This document shows, piece by piece, positions 17,797 to 26,517 of a stretch of 64,000 nucleotides of DNA (its first letter is position 1; the number at the start of each line of letters is the position of its first letter). Origin of the DNA: Microcella alkaliphila (GTDB lineage Bacteria; Actinomycetota; Actinomycetes; Actinomycetales; Microbacteriaceae); NCBI RefSeq assembly GCF_004216855.1, contig NZ_SGXT01000011.1, positions 434,001-498,000 of the forward strand, written 5' to 3'. Both the position numbers and the translations under genes were made by a program. The notes under the pieces are model-generated. The model worked only from the letters and a program-made list of their open reading frames with translations, had not been told where the DNA came from and searched no databases.

Positions 17797-18084
17797 TTAC
17801 GACGCCTGCTCGCCGATGGCGAAGCGAACGTTGCCGTCCTCCGCGACCTGCGCGTCGAGCACCTTGTCGGCGAGGGCGACGGACGCGTTCTGCTCGAGGA
17901 ATACACGGGCAGCGCCGTTCTCGACCACCTGGTCGCCGTCAACGGGGGCGGGCGCGACCGACACGGCGAACTGCGTCGAGTCAGCTCCACCGGAGTCGAT
18001 GCGCAGGCCGGCGGTACCGGGGTCGGCCTCGCGTGCGACGAGGTTCTCGATGACGGTGCTGGCGGTCGGGGTGAGGGTGAGCAT
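17797..18084 (-). CDS. HesB/IscA-fold protein lacking iron-sulfur cysteines
   Basis: The 95-residue protein has the general A-type carrier layout (TASTVIENLVA at the start, GLRIDSG, then VFLEQNASVALADKVLD and GNVRFAIG), but contains no cysteine at all. IscA/HesB cluster assembly needs three conserved Cys, so this protein cannot hold a cluster in the usual way; its role is unknown. The start is supported by GGAAGGAG upstream. Confidence 0.75.
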   Translation of the reverse strand: MLTLTPTASTVIENLVAREADPGTAGLRIDSGGADSTQFAVSVAPAPVDGDQVVENGAARVFLEQNASVALADKVLDAQVAEDGNVRFAIGEQAS

Positions 18085-18188
18085 GGCTGCTCCTTCCGGA
18101 TCGCGGGCAATAAGTCAGCCACGATTCCGCACACCCCGCGGACTCTTCAAGCGGTGCGCAGCGATACGGAGGGTTCTCCCACGAAGCT

Positions 18189-18591
18189 TTGCGCACATTG
18201 TGCGGCTCACCCGCGACGTGGGTAATTGCTACCGACAATGCCGGTGACGCGGGTGGTTCCTCCAGCGTTGCACTGGTCACCCTGCCGATCGACGGCGGGG
18301 TTCCCTTCCCCGACGTCTTCTTCCCGACCGACGCATTTATCGAGGGCTCGTACGGCACCGACACCAACGCCAACACCGAGGTCTGGAATGTGCAGCTGAC
18401 GAGCGCCGACCCCGCCGCTGAGGTCGCCGCGGTCGAAGCTGCCTACGCGGGCGCGATGGCCCTCAGCGCGTCGGAGGACCCCGCAAACGGGCTCTACAGT
18501 CGGTCATTCTGTGACACAGCGGCAGGACTCGCGGTTGTGTACGGCTGGCGGTGACGTGATCAGCATCACGGTCGAAGCCGACCTCGACTAA
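18189..18591 (+). pseudogene. Remnant of an unidentified gene, 3' frameshift
   Basis: One frame (18189-18554) gives a 121-residue protein that begins without a good start and ends in VVYGWR. A different frame runs on without pause to TAA 18591 as GGDVISITVEADLD. Removing four bases (TGGC) from GGCTGGCGG at about 18543-18551 would join them as VVYGGDVISITVEADLD, which reads like a natural C-terminus. Both N-terminus and reading frame therefore look damaged. No family recognised. Alternatively, the shorter frame is a real variant protein. Confidence 0.4.
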
Positions 18592-18643
18592 GGCGCAGCG
18601 CCCGACCGTTACGGTCTCCCGGCCGTCACGCGGCGGCCGGGGT

Positions 18644-18649
18644 TAGCAT
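18644..18649 (+). promoter_or_regulatory. -10 element of the membrane protein gene
   Basis: TAGCAT, 6 nt before ATG 18656. Confidence 0.5.
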
Positions 18650-18655
18650 GCCCGC

Positions 18656-19324
18656 ATGTCGACAGCGCGACCCGCGATGCCCGGCCGCCGCCCCCCGGTC
18701 ATGTCGTCGGGGCAGGTCACCCGCACACTGCTGCTGGTCGCGCTGATCGCGATGGTCGTCGGCGGCCTGTCGTTTCAGCTGGGCACGGCCGACACGTCGT
18801 TCGATCGTCCCGGCGAGGTTGTGCTGCTGTTCGTCGACGTGGCTCCGCTGCTGTGGTTCGCCGCGGCTCCGATCGTGCTCAGCACGCTGCGCTGGCAGGC
18901 GCTGGATGCTCGGCTCAAGTGGGTGACGCTGGCCGCGGTGATCGCGGCGGCCGTCGCGGTCGCGGTGCGGCTGTTCGCGCTCGACGACCCGCCGCTGGCG
19001 GCGGTCGTCGACCCCTTCACGGCGGCGTTCCCCGTGTGGGTGCTCGCGGCGGTGCTGTTCATTCGCACTCGGGCGCGACGGTTCGCCGCCGGAACGGATG
19101 AGGGCATCACGCTCGTAGGCATGGCGCTGGGCTTCGGTGCCGCGGCCGCGGGGGTGGCGCTCGGCGCCCTGCGCCTCGTGCTCGTCGGCCCGATCGCGAC
19201 GCCCGGCGTCCCGGTCGTTCCGGTGAACGAGAGCCCGACCGTCACCTTCCTCACCGCCGCCACCTTCGCGATGGTCGGCGGGCTGTTCTGGCTCGTGGAT
19301 CGCACGCGGTCGCCGCGGCGGTGA
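18656..19324 (+). CDS. Membrane protein of unknown function
   Basis: The 222-residue protein has about six hydrophobic segments (for example LLLVALIAMVVGGLSF, LLWFAAAPIVLSTL, VTLAAVIAAAVAVAV, VWVLAAVLFI, ALGFGAAAAGVALGAL and FLTAATFAMVGGLFW) and short Arg-rich loops. No family is recognised. It is monocistronic with a probable leaderless promoter and lies 34 bp before the GlcD-type oxidase gene, which has its own -10-like element. Confidence 0.7.
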   Translation: MSTARPAMPGRRPPVMSSGQVTRTLLLVALIAMVVGGLSFQLGTADTSFDRPGEVVLLFVDVAPLLWFAAAPIVLSTLRWQALDARLKWVTLAAVIAAAVAVAVRLFALDDPPLAAVVDPFTAAFPVWVLAAVLFIRTRARRFAAGTDEGITLVGMALGFGAAAAGVALGALRLVLVGPIATPGVPVVPVNESPTVTFLTAATFAMVGGLFWLVDRTRSPRR

Positions 19325-19358
19325 GCCGAGACCGGGGTAACCGCGACACAATGGCGCC

Positions 19359-20726
19359 GTGACTACCGACCGCACGTCTGCCCTCGACGAGCTGCGGGCT
19401 GCCCTCGGCGCCGCACTCTCCACCGATGCCACCGAGCTCGAGGCGGCGCGCGCCGACAAGTCGGGGCAGCGCTCAGCCGCAGCGCCCCTCGCGATCGTGC
19501 ACGCCGCGTCGGTCGCCGACGTGCAGGCGGCCTTACGCATCGCGAGCGCGCACCGCCTCCCCGTCGTGCCGCGCGGCGCCGGCACGGGGCTTGCTGGTGG
19601 TGCGATGGCGGGCGCAGACCGGCTGGTGTTGTCGACGGCGCGCATGACGCGCATCCATGAGATTGACGCCGTCGACCAGATCGCGGTTGTCGAGCCGGGC
19701 GTCATCGTCGCCGAGCTGGATGCCGCCGCCCGCAAGCAAGGGCTTTTCTACGCGCCCGACCCGGCGAGCCGGGCGTGGGCAACCATCGGCGGCACGGTCG
19801 CGACCGGCGCCGGCGGCCTCATGTGCGTGAAGTATGGAGTCACCCGTGAGGCGGTGCTCGGCCTCGACGTCGTGCTCGCCGACGGAACGCTCATGCGACT
19901 CGGCCACCGCACCGTGAAGGGAGTCACGGGGCTCGACCTCGTCGGCCTGATGGTGGGCAGCGAGGGAACGCTCGGCGTCGTCGTCGGTGCGACGGTGCGA
20001 CTGCTGCCGGTTCCGGCGGGGACGACCGCGACGATCGGCGCCCACCTGCCGTCGGTCGTGGCCGCGGGCGCGGCTTCCGCGGCCATCATGGCGAGCGGGG
20101 TGCGTCCAGCGGCGCTCGAGATCATCGATCCACTCGCGCTGTCACGCATTCACGCGTATCTCGGGCTGCCGCTGCCGCTCGACGGCACCACGCACCTGCT
20201 GATGCAGACGGATGGCCCGCAGGCCATCGCGGATGCCGAGTCAGCGCTCGCCCTCGTGCGCGCGGCGGGTGGCGACGGTGACGTGTCGACCGACGACGCG
20301 AGCGCCGAGCAGTTGCTCACCGTCCGCCGGTCCTTCCACGCCGCGATGGAGGCGCACGGCACGGTCCTGATCGAGGACGTGGCCGTGCCGAGGCGCCGGC
20401 TTCCCGAGATGTTCGCCGCGATCGAGCGCATCTCGGCCGAGTTCGGCGTCGAGATTCCGACGGTCGCCCACGCGGGCGACGGCAACCTGCACCCCAACTT
20501 CGTCTATTCGGGGGATGCTGTGCCCGAGCCGGTCTGGCAGGCCGCGCACGCGGTATTCCGCGAGGCGCTCGCCCTCGGCGGCACCCTCACGGGCGAGCAC
20601 GGTGTCGGCGTGCTGAAGAAGCGCCATCTCGTCGACGAGCTCGGCGAGCACCAGCTCGCTCTGCAACGGCGCATCAAGGCGGCGTTCGACCCGCTCGGCA
20701 TCATGAACCCCGACGCGGTGTTCTAG
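19359..20726 (+). CDS. FAD-linked oxidase, GlcD/D-lactate dehydrogenase type
   Basis: The 455-residue flavoprotein oxidises a 2-hydroxy acid (glycolate, D-lactate or similar). It has an N-terminal FAD-binding PCMH-type domain (RGAGTGLAGG; DPASRAWATIGG; GSEGTLGVV) and a C-terminal FAD-linked oxidase domain with the HAGDGNLHPN metal/substrate motif and GEHGVG near the end. GTG 19359 lies 6 nt after CACAAT. Separate GlcE/GlcF subunits are absent nearby, which favours a single-subunit D-lactate or 2-hydroxyglutarate dehydrogenase (inference). Stop overlaps the convergent gene as CTAG. Confidence 0.88.
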   Translation: MTTDRTSALDELRAALGAALSTDATELEAARADKSGQRSAAAPLAIVHAASVADVQAALRIASAHRLPVVPRGAGTGLAGGAMAGADRLVLSTARMTRIHEIDAVDQIAVVEPGVIVAELDAAARKQGLFYAPDPASRAWATIGGTVATGAGGLMCVKYGVTREAVLGLDVVLADGTLMRLGHRTVKGVTGLDLVGLMVGSEGTLGVVVGATVRLLPVPAGTTATIGAHLPSVVAAGAASAAIMASGVRPAALEIIDPLALSRIHAYLGLPLPLDGTTHLLMQTDGPQAIADAESALALVRAAGGDGDVSTDDASAEQLLTVRRSFHAAMEAHGTVLIEDVAVPRRRLPEMFAAIERISAEFGVEIPTVAHAGDGNLHPNFVYSGDAVPEPVWQAAHAVFREALALGGTLTGEHGVGVLKKRHLVDELGEHQLALQRRIKAAFDPLGIMNPDAVF

Positions 20727-21439
20727 GGCCTGCGCGCACGCCCGACGTACACGCCGTTGACCGATTCACCCTCCGTCAGAGGGTTGGCGAAGGCGACAGT
20801 GTGCCCGGCGACATCGTCGAACGCGGCCTCCAGGTCGCTGAGCGTGCCCGCGTGTGGGCGTTCGTCTGACCACAGCGCGAAGACGCCGCCCGGCCGCAGC
20901 CGCTCGGCCAGTCGACGAAAACCGGCAACCGTGTAGAGGTCGGCGTGTGAGGCGTCCAGCGTGTGCTGAGGCGTGTGGTCGACATCGAGCAGAATGGCGT
21001 CAACCGGTTCGCGGGGAGTGCCATCAGGCTGGTCACCGCGCGCCCACGCGAAGAAGTCGGCGGCGACGAGCCGGGTGCGGGAGTCGCTGGCGAGCCGGTC
21101 ACTCACCGGTAGAAGCCGACGCTCGTGCCAATCGATGACGGGTCGCAGCGCATCGATCACCACAAGTGAGTGGATGCGCGCATCATCGAGGACGGTCACC
21201 GCCGTGTACCCGAGTCCCAGACCTCCGACGACGACGTCGAGAGGCCCGTCACCGTGGACGGCGGCGAGACCGAGCCGGGCGAGCTCTTCCTCGGCAACCG
21301 TGAACAGGCTCGACATGAGGAACTCATCGCCCAGCTTGACCTCGTAGACCTCCGCGTCGATGACGGGGTCGTGGCGACGGCGCAGCACGAGCTCCCCCAT
21401 GGGTGTGGACTCGACGGCGAGCTCAGCGAAGCGGCGCAT
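20723..21439 (-). CDS. Spermidine synthase-like methyltransferase-fold protein
   Basis: The 238-residue protein has a Rossmann fold like polyamine aminopropyltransferases: VVVGGLGLGYTAVTVLDD, VVIDALRPVIDWH, AILLDVDHTPQHTL and LRPGGVFALWSDE. The N-terminal beta-strand domain of true spermidine synthases is short. The polyamine-binding pattern is not evident, so the substrate is unknown. TAGCCT lies 6 nt before the ATG. Confidence 0.75.
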   Translation of the reverse strand: MRRFAELAVESTPMGELVLRRRHDPVIDAEVYEVKLGDEFLMSSLFTVAEEELARLGLAAVHGDGPLDVVVGGLGLGYTAVTVLDDARIHSLVVIDALRPVIDWHERRLLPVSDRLASDSRTRLVAADFFAWARGDQPDGTPREPVDAILLDVDHTPQHTLDASHADLYTVAGFRRLAERLRPGGVFALWSDERPHAGTLSDLEAAFDDVAGHTVAFANPLTEGESVNGVYVGRARRP

Positions 21440-21445
21440 CGAGCC

Positions 21446-21451
21446 AGGCTA
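21446..21451 (-). promoter_or_regulatory. -10 element of the spermidine synthase-like gene
   Basis: TAGCCT on the minus strand, 6 nt before ATG 21439. Confidence 0.5.
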
Positions 21452-21512
21452 ACCCGCAGGCCACCCTGCTACGGTCAGGCACCGGCTCTCGCTGGTCGCG
21501 AAGGAGCATCTC

Positions 21513-22637
21513 ATGCAACCGCACCAGCCGCTCGCGGCCGTTCTCCCCCTCGGCTCGACCGCCGTCGTGTACTGCGACGGCGCATTCGGCGATGCCGACG
21601 GCAAGACGGCGAACGGCCTTGTTCGGCACTCCGAGCTCTACGACATCGTGAGCGTCGTCGACGCGCGCTTCGCCGGCCGCGACGCGAGCGACATTCTCGA
21701 CGGCGTGGCCCCGGGCATCCCCGTCGTGGGGGACTTGGCCGAGGCACTCGCCCTGCGCGCCGACCTACCCGATTACCTCATCTGGGGCATCGCGCCCGCC
21801 GACGGGGTACTGACCGACGCGCACCGCGCCGTGTTGCTCGACGCAATCTCGCGCGGCATGCACATCATCAATGGCCTGCACGAACTGCTCGGCGACGACG
21901 CCGAGATGTCAGCGGCGGCACGCCTCAGCAGCGTGACGATCACCGACGTGCGCCGGCAGCGCCTCGCCAAGGACCTGCGCTTGTACTCGGGCCGCATTCG
22001 CACGGTTACGTGTCCGCGCATCGCCGTTCTCGGCACGGACGGCTCGATCGGCAAACGCACGACGGCGACCATCCTCGTCGCGGCGCTGCGCGCACGTGGC
22101 CTCAAGGCGGTGCTCGTCGGAACAGGGCAGACAACGATCATGCAGGGCGGTCTCTACGGCGCCGCGGTCGATGCGATGGTGCCGCAGTACCGATCGGGCG
22201 AGGTCGAACACCAAGTAGTGCGAGCCTTTGAAGCCGAAAACCCCGACGTCATCGTCATCGAGGGGCAGGGCGCGCTGAGCCACCCCGCGTACCTCAGTTC
22301 GGGCGCCATCATTCGAGGAAGCAGGCCCACCGGGGTCATCGTGCAGCACGCCCCTGCGCGCCTCATGCGCGACGACTTTCCGAACGAGCCGATGCCCAGC
22401 CTCGCGCACGAAATCGCGCTCATCGAGTTGTTCGGGCACACGCGCGTGATCGGCATCACCCTCAATCACGAGCACCTGTCGGATGCGCAGATCACCGCGA
22501 CCATCGACCAGTACACCCGTGATTACGCGCTTCCCGTGACGGATGCGCTCAGCCGGCCGGCCACGGAACTGGCTGACATGGTTATCGGCTCCGACCCGCG
22601 GCTGCGCGCTGCACAGACGCACGCCGCGAACGGCTAG
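21513..22637 (+). CDS. DUF1611-family protein (DgcN-like)
   Basis: The 374-residue protein has an N-terminal domain (LPLGSTAVVYCDGAFGD; GIAPADG) and a C-terminal P-loop-like domain starting LGTDGSIGKRTTA, followed by VVGTGQTTIMQG-like and VIEGQGALSHPAY segments. DUF1611 members include DgcN, which in marine bacteria acts in D-glutamate breakdown with a DgcA racemase. No dgcA-like gene is adjacent, so that role is only a possibility. AAGGAG lies 6 nt before the ATG. Stop overlaps the flavodoxin gene as CTAG. Confidence 0.8.
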   Translation: MQPHQPLAAVLPLGSTAVVYCDGAFGDADGKTANGLVRHSELYDIVSVVDARFAGRDASDILDGVAPGIPVVGDLAEALALRADLPDYLIWGIAPADGVLTDAHRAVLLDAISRGMHIINGLHELLGDDAEMSAAARLSSVTITDVRRQRLAKDLRLYSGRIRTVTCPRIAVLGTDGSIGKRTTATILVAALRARGLKAVLVGTGQTTIMQGGLYGAAVDAMVPQYRSGEVEHQVVRAFEAENPDVIVIEGQGALSHPAYLSSGAIIRGSRPTGVIVQHAPARLMRDDFPNEPMPSLAHEIALIELFGHTRVIGITLNHEHLSDAQITATIDQYTRDYALPVTDALSRPATELADMVIGSDPRLRAAQTHAANG

Positions 22638-23149
22638 CGAAAACTGACGGCCGCTGCCCCGACACGGTCACGACCGAACTGCCGGGCGCGTTCCAGTTCC
22701 CCGGGCAGGACGGGCCCGTCGTACCCGACGATGGAGAACGAGGTGGGGCGCTGCGTGAGCGGAAGACCCGCAGACTTCGCGACGCGTCGTGCCGCCCAGG
22801 CCGCAGAGCCGGGCAGCCGCTTCACCTGTTCAACTTTGGTGTCGAAAGTGGCCACCAGAATGTGACGAGCGTCGGCCTCAATGCGTGCCATCCACTCACG
22901 GATACCGCTCGCGCTTGGCTGTGTGGCCCCCTTCGCGATCGCCTCGTCCCGAGTTGCGGGTCGGCTGAGCGAAAAAGCGTGCGTGAGAGCGCCGATCACG
23001 AGCAGGTCGACGCCCTCGAGACGTGTTGGCGCATCATCGACGCGCACGACACGTGCGTCACCGGCGGCAGCGAGACCCTCCGCAACGGCGTACGCAATGC
23101 GCTCAGTGTTGCCCCAGTGCGACTCGACGACGACGAGAGAGGTGGTCAT
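22634..23149 (-). CDS. Flavodoxin-domain protein
   Basis: The 171-residue protein begins VVVESHWGNTERIAYAVAEGL, the FMN phosphate loop of flavodoxins (usual T/SxTGNT, here SHWGNT), followed by LLVIGALTHAFSLSRP. The redox partner is unknown. It converges on the DUF1611 gene with a shared CTAG and lies 40 bp upstream of the BCCT transporter stop. Confidence 0.8.
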   Translation of the reverse strand: MTTSLVVVESHWGNTERIAYAVAEGLAAAGDARVVRVDDAPTRLEGVDLLVIGALTHAFSLSRPATRDEAIAKGATQPSASGIREWMARIEADARHILVATFDTKVEQVKRLPGSAAWAARRVAKSAGLPLTQRPTSFSIVGYDGPVLPGELERARQFGRDRVGAAAVSFR

Positions 23150-23189
23150 GTCTCGACGCTACGAGCCGCACCGGGGCCGTGACAGGGGC

Positions 23190-24833
23190 TTAGGTCCGGT
23201 CGTCCGTGAGCACGGGGTCAACCTCGAGGCCGTAGTGGTCTCCGATTTCGTCGACCAGTTCGGCGCGCTCGGCGCGATCGGCGATTCGGCCCTCGCGGCG
23301 GAACGCGACCACCAGAGCGGCGCAGGCGAGCAGGAGCACGACCGAGAACGGCAGTGCCGCAATGATGGACGCCGTCTGCAGCGCGCTGAGGCCACCGACC
23401 AGCAGCAGCGAGATCGCGAGCAGGGCGACGACCACGACGAAGAAGGCGCGCACCCAGCGGCGAGGCTCGGGGTCGCCACCGGTCGCGAGCATCCCCATCA
23501 CGAGCGAACCCGAGTCGGCCGACGTGATGAAGAAGATCGAGATCAGGAGGATCGCGCCGAGGATCAGCGCGGCACCGCCGGGAGCCGACCCCAGCACGGC
23601 AAATAGGGCGCCCTCCGTGTCAACTCCCCCATCAGCGCTGACGAGGCCACCGGCGCCGTAGAGCTCCGTGTAGATCGCGGTGCCGCCGAGCACCGAGAAC
23701 CAGAGGAAGGTGATGATCGTCGGCACGAGCATGACGCCGACGACGAACTCGCGAACGGTGCGGCCCTTCGAGATGCGGGCGATGAAGATGCCCACGAACG
23801 GCGCCCACGCGATCCACCAGCCCCAGTAGAAGCTCGTCCAGCCGGCCTGCCAGGCCTCGCCCTCGGCACCCGCGAAGGCACTCACGGTGAAGCTGAGGGC
23901 GATGAAGTCGCCGAGGTAGTTGCCGATCGACTGCACGAACTGGCGCAGCAGGAACTGCGTCGGACCGACCACGAGCAGGAACACGACGAGGAACCCGGCT
24001 AGCGCGAGGTTGATGTTGGAGAGCCACTTCATGCCGCGGTTGATGCCAGACAGCACCGATGCCAGCACGGCGACCGAGATCACGGCGATGACGGCGACGA
24101 GCGTCACATCGTTTGCCTCGGCGATGCCGGCTGCCTCGAGGCCCGCCCCGATCTGCAGTACGCCGAGTCCGAGCGACGTCGCGACACCGAACAGCGTTCC
24201 GACGAGGGCAACGACGTCGATGACGTTGCCGAGGCCACCCCTGACGCGCTTGCCGAACAGCGGCTCGAGAGTCCAGCGCACCGAGATCGGCCGACCGCGG
24301 CGGTGAATGGCGTAGGCAAGGCCGAGGCCCAGGGCGACGTAGATCGCCCACGCGTGCACGCCCCAGTGCAGGTAGGTCTGCGACATGGCGGCCTGGGCGA
24401 GCTCGATGTCGGTGCCCTCAACGCCGGGGCGCGGGTTCGCGAAGTGGTTGAGCGGCTCAGCCACACCCCAGAACACGAGGCCGATGCCCATTCCGGCGGC
24501 GAACAGCAGCGCGAACCACGAGCGGTAGCCGAACTCGGGCTCGTCATCGTCTGTGCCGAGCCTGATGCGGCCGTAGCGGCTGAAAGCGGCCCACAGCCCG
24601 AACACGACGAAGAACGCGGCGATGAGGACGTAGTACCAGTTGAACCAGGAAATGATCGATGCCTGCACCGCACCGAAGCCGGTCTCCGCGGCGTCGGGCG
24701 CGACGAGCGTGAACGCGACGAAGCCGACGGTCAGGACGGCCGCTGGCCAGAAGACCCAGCGCTTGATGGGGTAGCGCTCAGCGGGTGGCGCGGTGGATGC
24801 GGGACTCGGGGTACGTGCGATCGGTTCAGTCAC
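23190..24833 (-). CDS. BCCT-family transporter (betaine/choline/carnitine type)
   Basis: The 547-residue protein has the twelve hydrophobic segments of BCCT carriers and the family signatures GMGIGLVFWGVAEPL (TM3 unwound region) and YWGWWIAWAPFVGIFIARIS. These carriers take up trimethylammonium compounds, usually with sodium, as osmoprotectants; the exact substrate is not evident. The C-terminal tail is moderately charged, as in osmosensing members. GTG 24833 follows TAGGCT by 8 nt. Confidence 0.92.
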   Translation of the reverse strand: MTEPIARTPSPASTAPPAERYPIKRWVFWPAAVLTVGFVAFTLVAPDAAETGFGAVQASIISWFNWYYVLIAAFFVVFGLWAAFSRYGRIRLGTDDDEPEFGYRSWFALLFAAGMGIGLVFWGVAEPLNHFANPRPGVEGTDIELAQAAMSQTYLHWGVHAWAIYVALGLGLAYAIHRRGRPISVRWTLEPLFGKRVRGGLGNVIDVVALVGTLFGVATSLGLGVLQIGAGLEAAGIAEANDVTLVAVIAVISVAVLASVLSGINRGMKWLSNINLALAGFLVVFLLVVGPTQFLLRQFVQSIGNYLGDFIALSFTVSAFAGAEGEAWQAGWTSFYWGWWIAWAPFVGIFIARISKGRTVREFVVGVMLVPTIITFLWFSVLGGTAIYTELYGAGGLVSADGGVDTEGALFAVLGSAPGGAALILGAILLISIFFITSADSGSLVMGMLATGGDPEPRRWVRAFFVVVVALLAISLLLVGGLSALQTASIIAALPFSVVLLLACAALVVAFRREGRIADRAERAELVDEIGDHYGLEVDPVLTDDRT

Positions 24834-24946
24834 GTGAATCCAGCCTAGAAAACGCTCTCGGCCAGATCAGTTCAGATATGGAGGAACCGGTCAGGAACGT
24901 CTGCCATCGCGTGGGTGCGCGCGCACGCGCACGCTTGGGGCATGCA

Positions 24947-24978
24947 CGTGGGGGCCCGCCGGATGGCGAGCCCCCACG
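24947..24978 (-). terminator. Stem-loop after the aldehyde dehydrogenase gene
   Basis: Arms CGTGGGGGC (24947-24955) and GCCCCCACG (24970-24978) pair perfectly around a 14-nt loop that itself can pair GCC/GGC. It lies 17 bp past the aldehyde dehydrogenase stop. No U-tract. Confidence 0.6.
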
Positions 24979-24994
24979 GAACGATCTGCGCCCG

Positions 24995-26365
24995 TTAGGC
25001 GATGCGGATCATCTTCTTGTTGACGAACTCGTCGATGCCGAGCGTTCCGAGCTCGCGGCCCGAGCCCGAGTTCTTCACGCCGCCGAAGGGCAGTTCGGGG
25101 CTGTCGGCGAGCACGCAGTTGACGTACACCATGCCAGCGTCGATCTGGTCGGCGACGCGGGCAGCCTGCTCCTCGTCGGTCGTGAACAGGTACGAACCGA
25201 GCCCGAACGGCGTGTCGTTGGCGAGCTCGACCGCCTCGGCCTCGTTCGCCACCTTGAACACCTGCGCGACGGGGCCGAAGAATTCTTCGTAGTAGGCCGA
25301 GTTGCCCGGCTTCACGTTCGCAAGCACGGTGGCCGAGAAGTAGGTGCCCTCGCGGGTACCCCCGACGAGTACTTCTGCGCCGCCGGCGACGGCGCGCTCG
25401 ACCTGGTCGGCGAGGTTGTCGGCGGCCTGCGCGCTCGACAGCACGCCGTACGCGGCCTCACCCTTCATGGGGTCGCCCGGGCCGACCTCGCCCATCTTGG
25501 CGACGAACTTCTCAAGGAAGGCGTCGTACAGCTCCTCAACGACGATGAAGCGCTTGGCACCGTTGCACGACTGGCCGCTGTTGTCGACACGCGCGTTGAC
25601 GGCCATCTCGACCGTCGCATCCAGGTCGTCGGTCGACAGCAGGATGAACGGGTCGCTGCCGCCGAGCTCGAGCACGACCTTCTTCAGGTGACGTCCGGCT
25701 TGCTCGGCAACCGCGGCACCGGCACGTTCGGAACCGGTCAGCGAGACGCCCGCAACGCGCGGGTCGGCGATGATCGTCGACACCTGCTCGTTGGTCGCGT
25801 AGACGTTGACGTAGGCACCCTTCGGGAAGCCCGCGTCGTCGAAGATCTGCTGAATCGCGGCGGCCGACTCGGGGCACTGCGCGGCGTGCTTCAGGATGAT
25901 CGTGTTGCCGAGAACGAGGTTCGGGCCGGCAAAACGCGACACCTGGTAGTACGGGAAGTTCCACGGCATGATGCCGAGCAAGACGCCCAGGGGGCTCTTG
26001 CGGATGACGGCGCTGCCCTCGCTGCCCTCGACGAGGTCGACCGGCTCGTCGGCGAGCAGGCCGGGACCGTTGTCGGCGTAGTACTGGTAGATGTCGGCCG
26101 AGAAGTCGACCTCGCCGAGGGCGTCGCCGATGGGCTTGCCCATTTCGCGCACGATGATCTCGGCGAGTTCCTGCCGGCGCTCGCGGTGCAGCTCGGCGAC
26201 GCGGGTGATGAGCGCGGCGCGCTCCTCGCGGGTGGTCGACCGCGCCCAGTCGCGGCTGGCGGCGTGAGCCGCGTCGATCGCGGCGGCGATGTCGGCGTCG
26301 GTGGCCGTCGGGTACTCCTTGACGGTTTCGCCCGTCGCCGGGTTGATCACGGCGTACTTGCTCAT
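24995..26365 (-). CDS. NAD(P)-dependent aldehyde dehydrogenase (succinate-semialdehyde dehydrogenase type)
   Basis: The 456-residue ALDH-superfamily enzyme has MPWNFPYYQV, LTGSERAGAAV, LELGGSDPF with the general-base Glu, and NSGQSCNGAKRF with the nucleophilic Cys. Length and motifs match GabD/Sad-type semialdehyde dehydrogenases. Next to the CoA-transferase and glutaryl-CoA dehydrogenase genes, glutarate semialdehyde is a plausible substrate (inference). AAGGAG precedes ATG 26365. A stem-loop follows the stop. Confidence 0.9.
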   Translation of the reverse strand: MSKYAVINPATGETVKEYPTATDADIAAAIDAAHAASRDWARSTTREERAALITRVAELHRERRQELAEIIVREMGKPIGDALGEVDFSADIYQYYADNGPGLLADEPVDLVEGSEGSAVIRKSPLGVLLGIMPWNFPYYQVSRFAGPNLVLGNTIILKHAAQCPESAAAIQQIFDDAGFPKGAYVNVYATNEQVSTIIADPRVAGVSLTGSERAGAAVAEQAGRHLKKVVLELGGSDPFILLSTDDLDATVEMAVNARVDNSGQSCNGAKRFIVVEELYDAFLEKFVAKMGEVGPGDPMKGEAAYGVLSSAQAADNLADQVERAVAGGAEVLVGGTREGTYFSATVLANVKPGNSAYYEEFFGPVAQVFKVANEAEAVELANDTPFGLGSYLFTTDEEQAARVADQIDAGMVYVNCVLADSPELPFGGVKNSGSGRELGTLGIDEFVNKKMIRIA

Positions 26366-26517
26366 GGGACTCCTTGAGTGTCGTCGGTGGTGGTCGCCGG
26401 CCGATCGGATGCGGCGACGGTGCACGCTGTCGCCCCCACCCTAGGGCCTCACGACTGTCCGTCGTGTCGACATCGAGGCGATTATCAGCGCCTACTTCGC
26501 CGCCGTGTATAGCCGAC

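Noticed and set aside
24913-24934. Alternating GC/AC run (GTGCGCGCGCACGCGCAC) as a regulatory Z-DNA element
   Set aside because: Short, intergenic, in a G+C-rich genome where such runs are expected; no associated signal.
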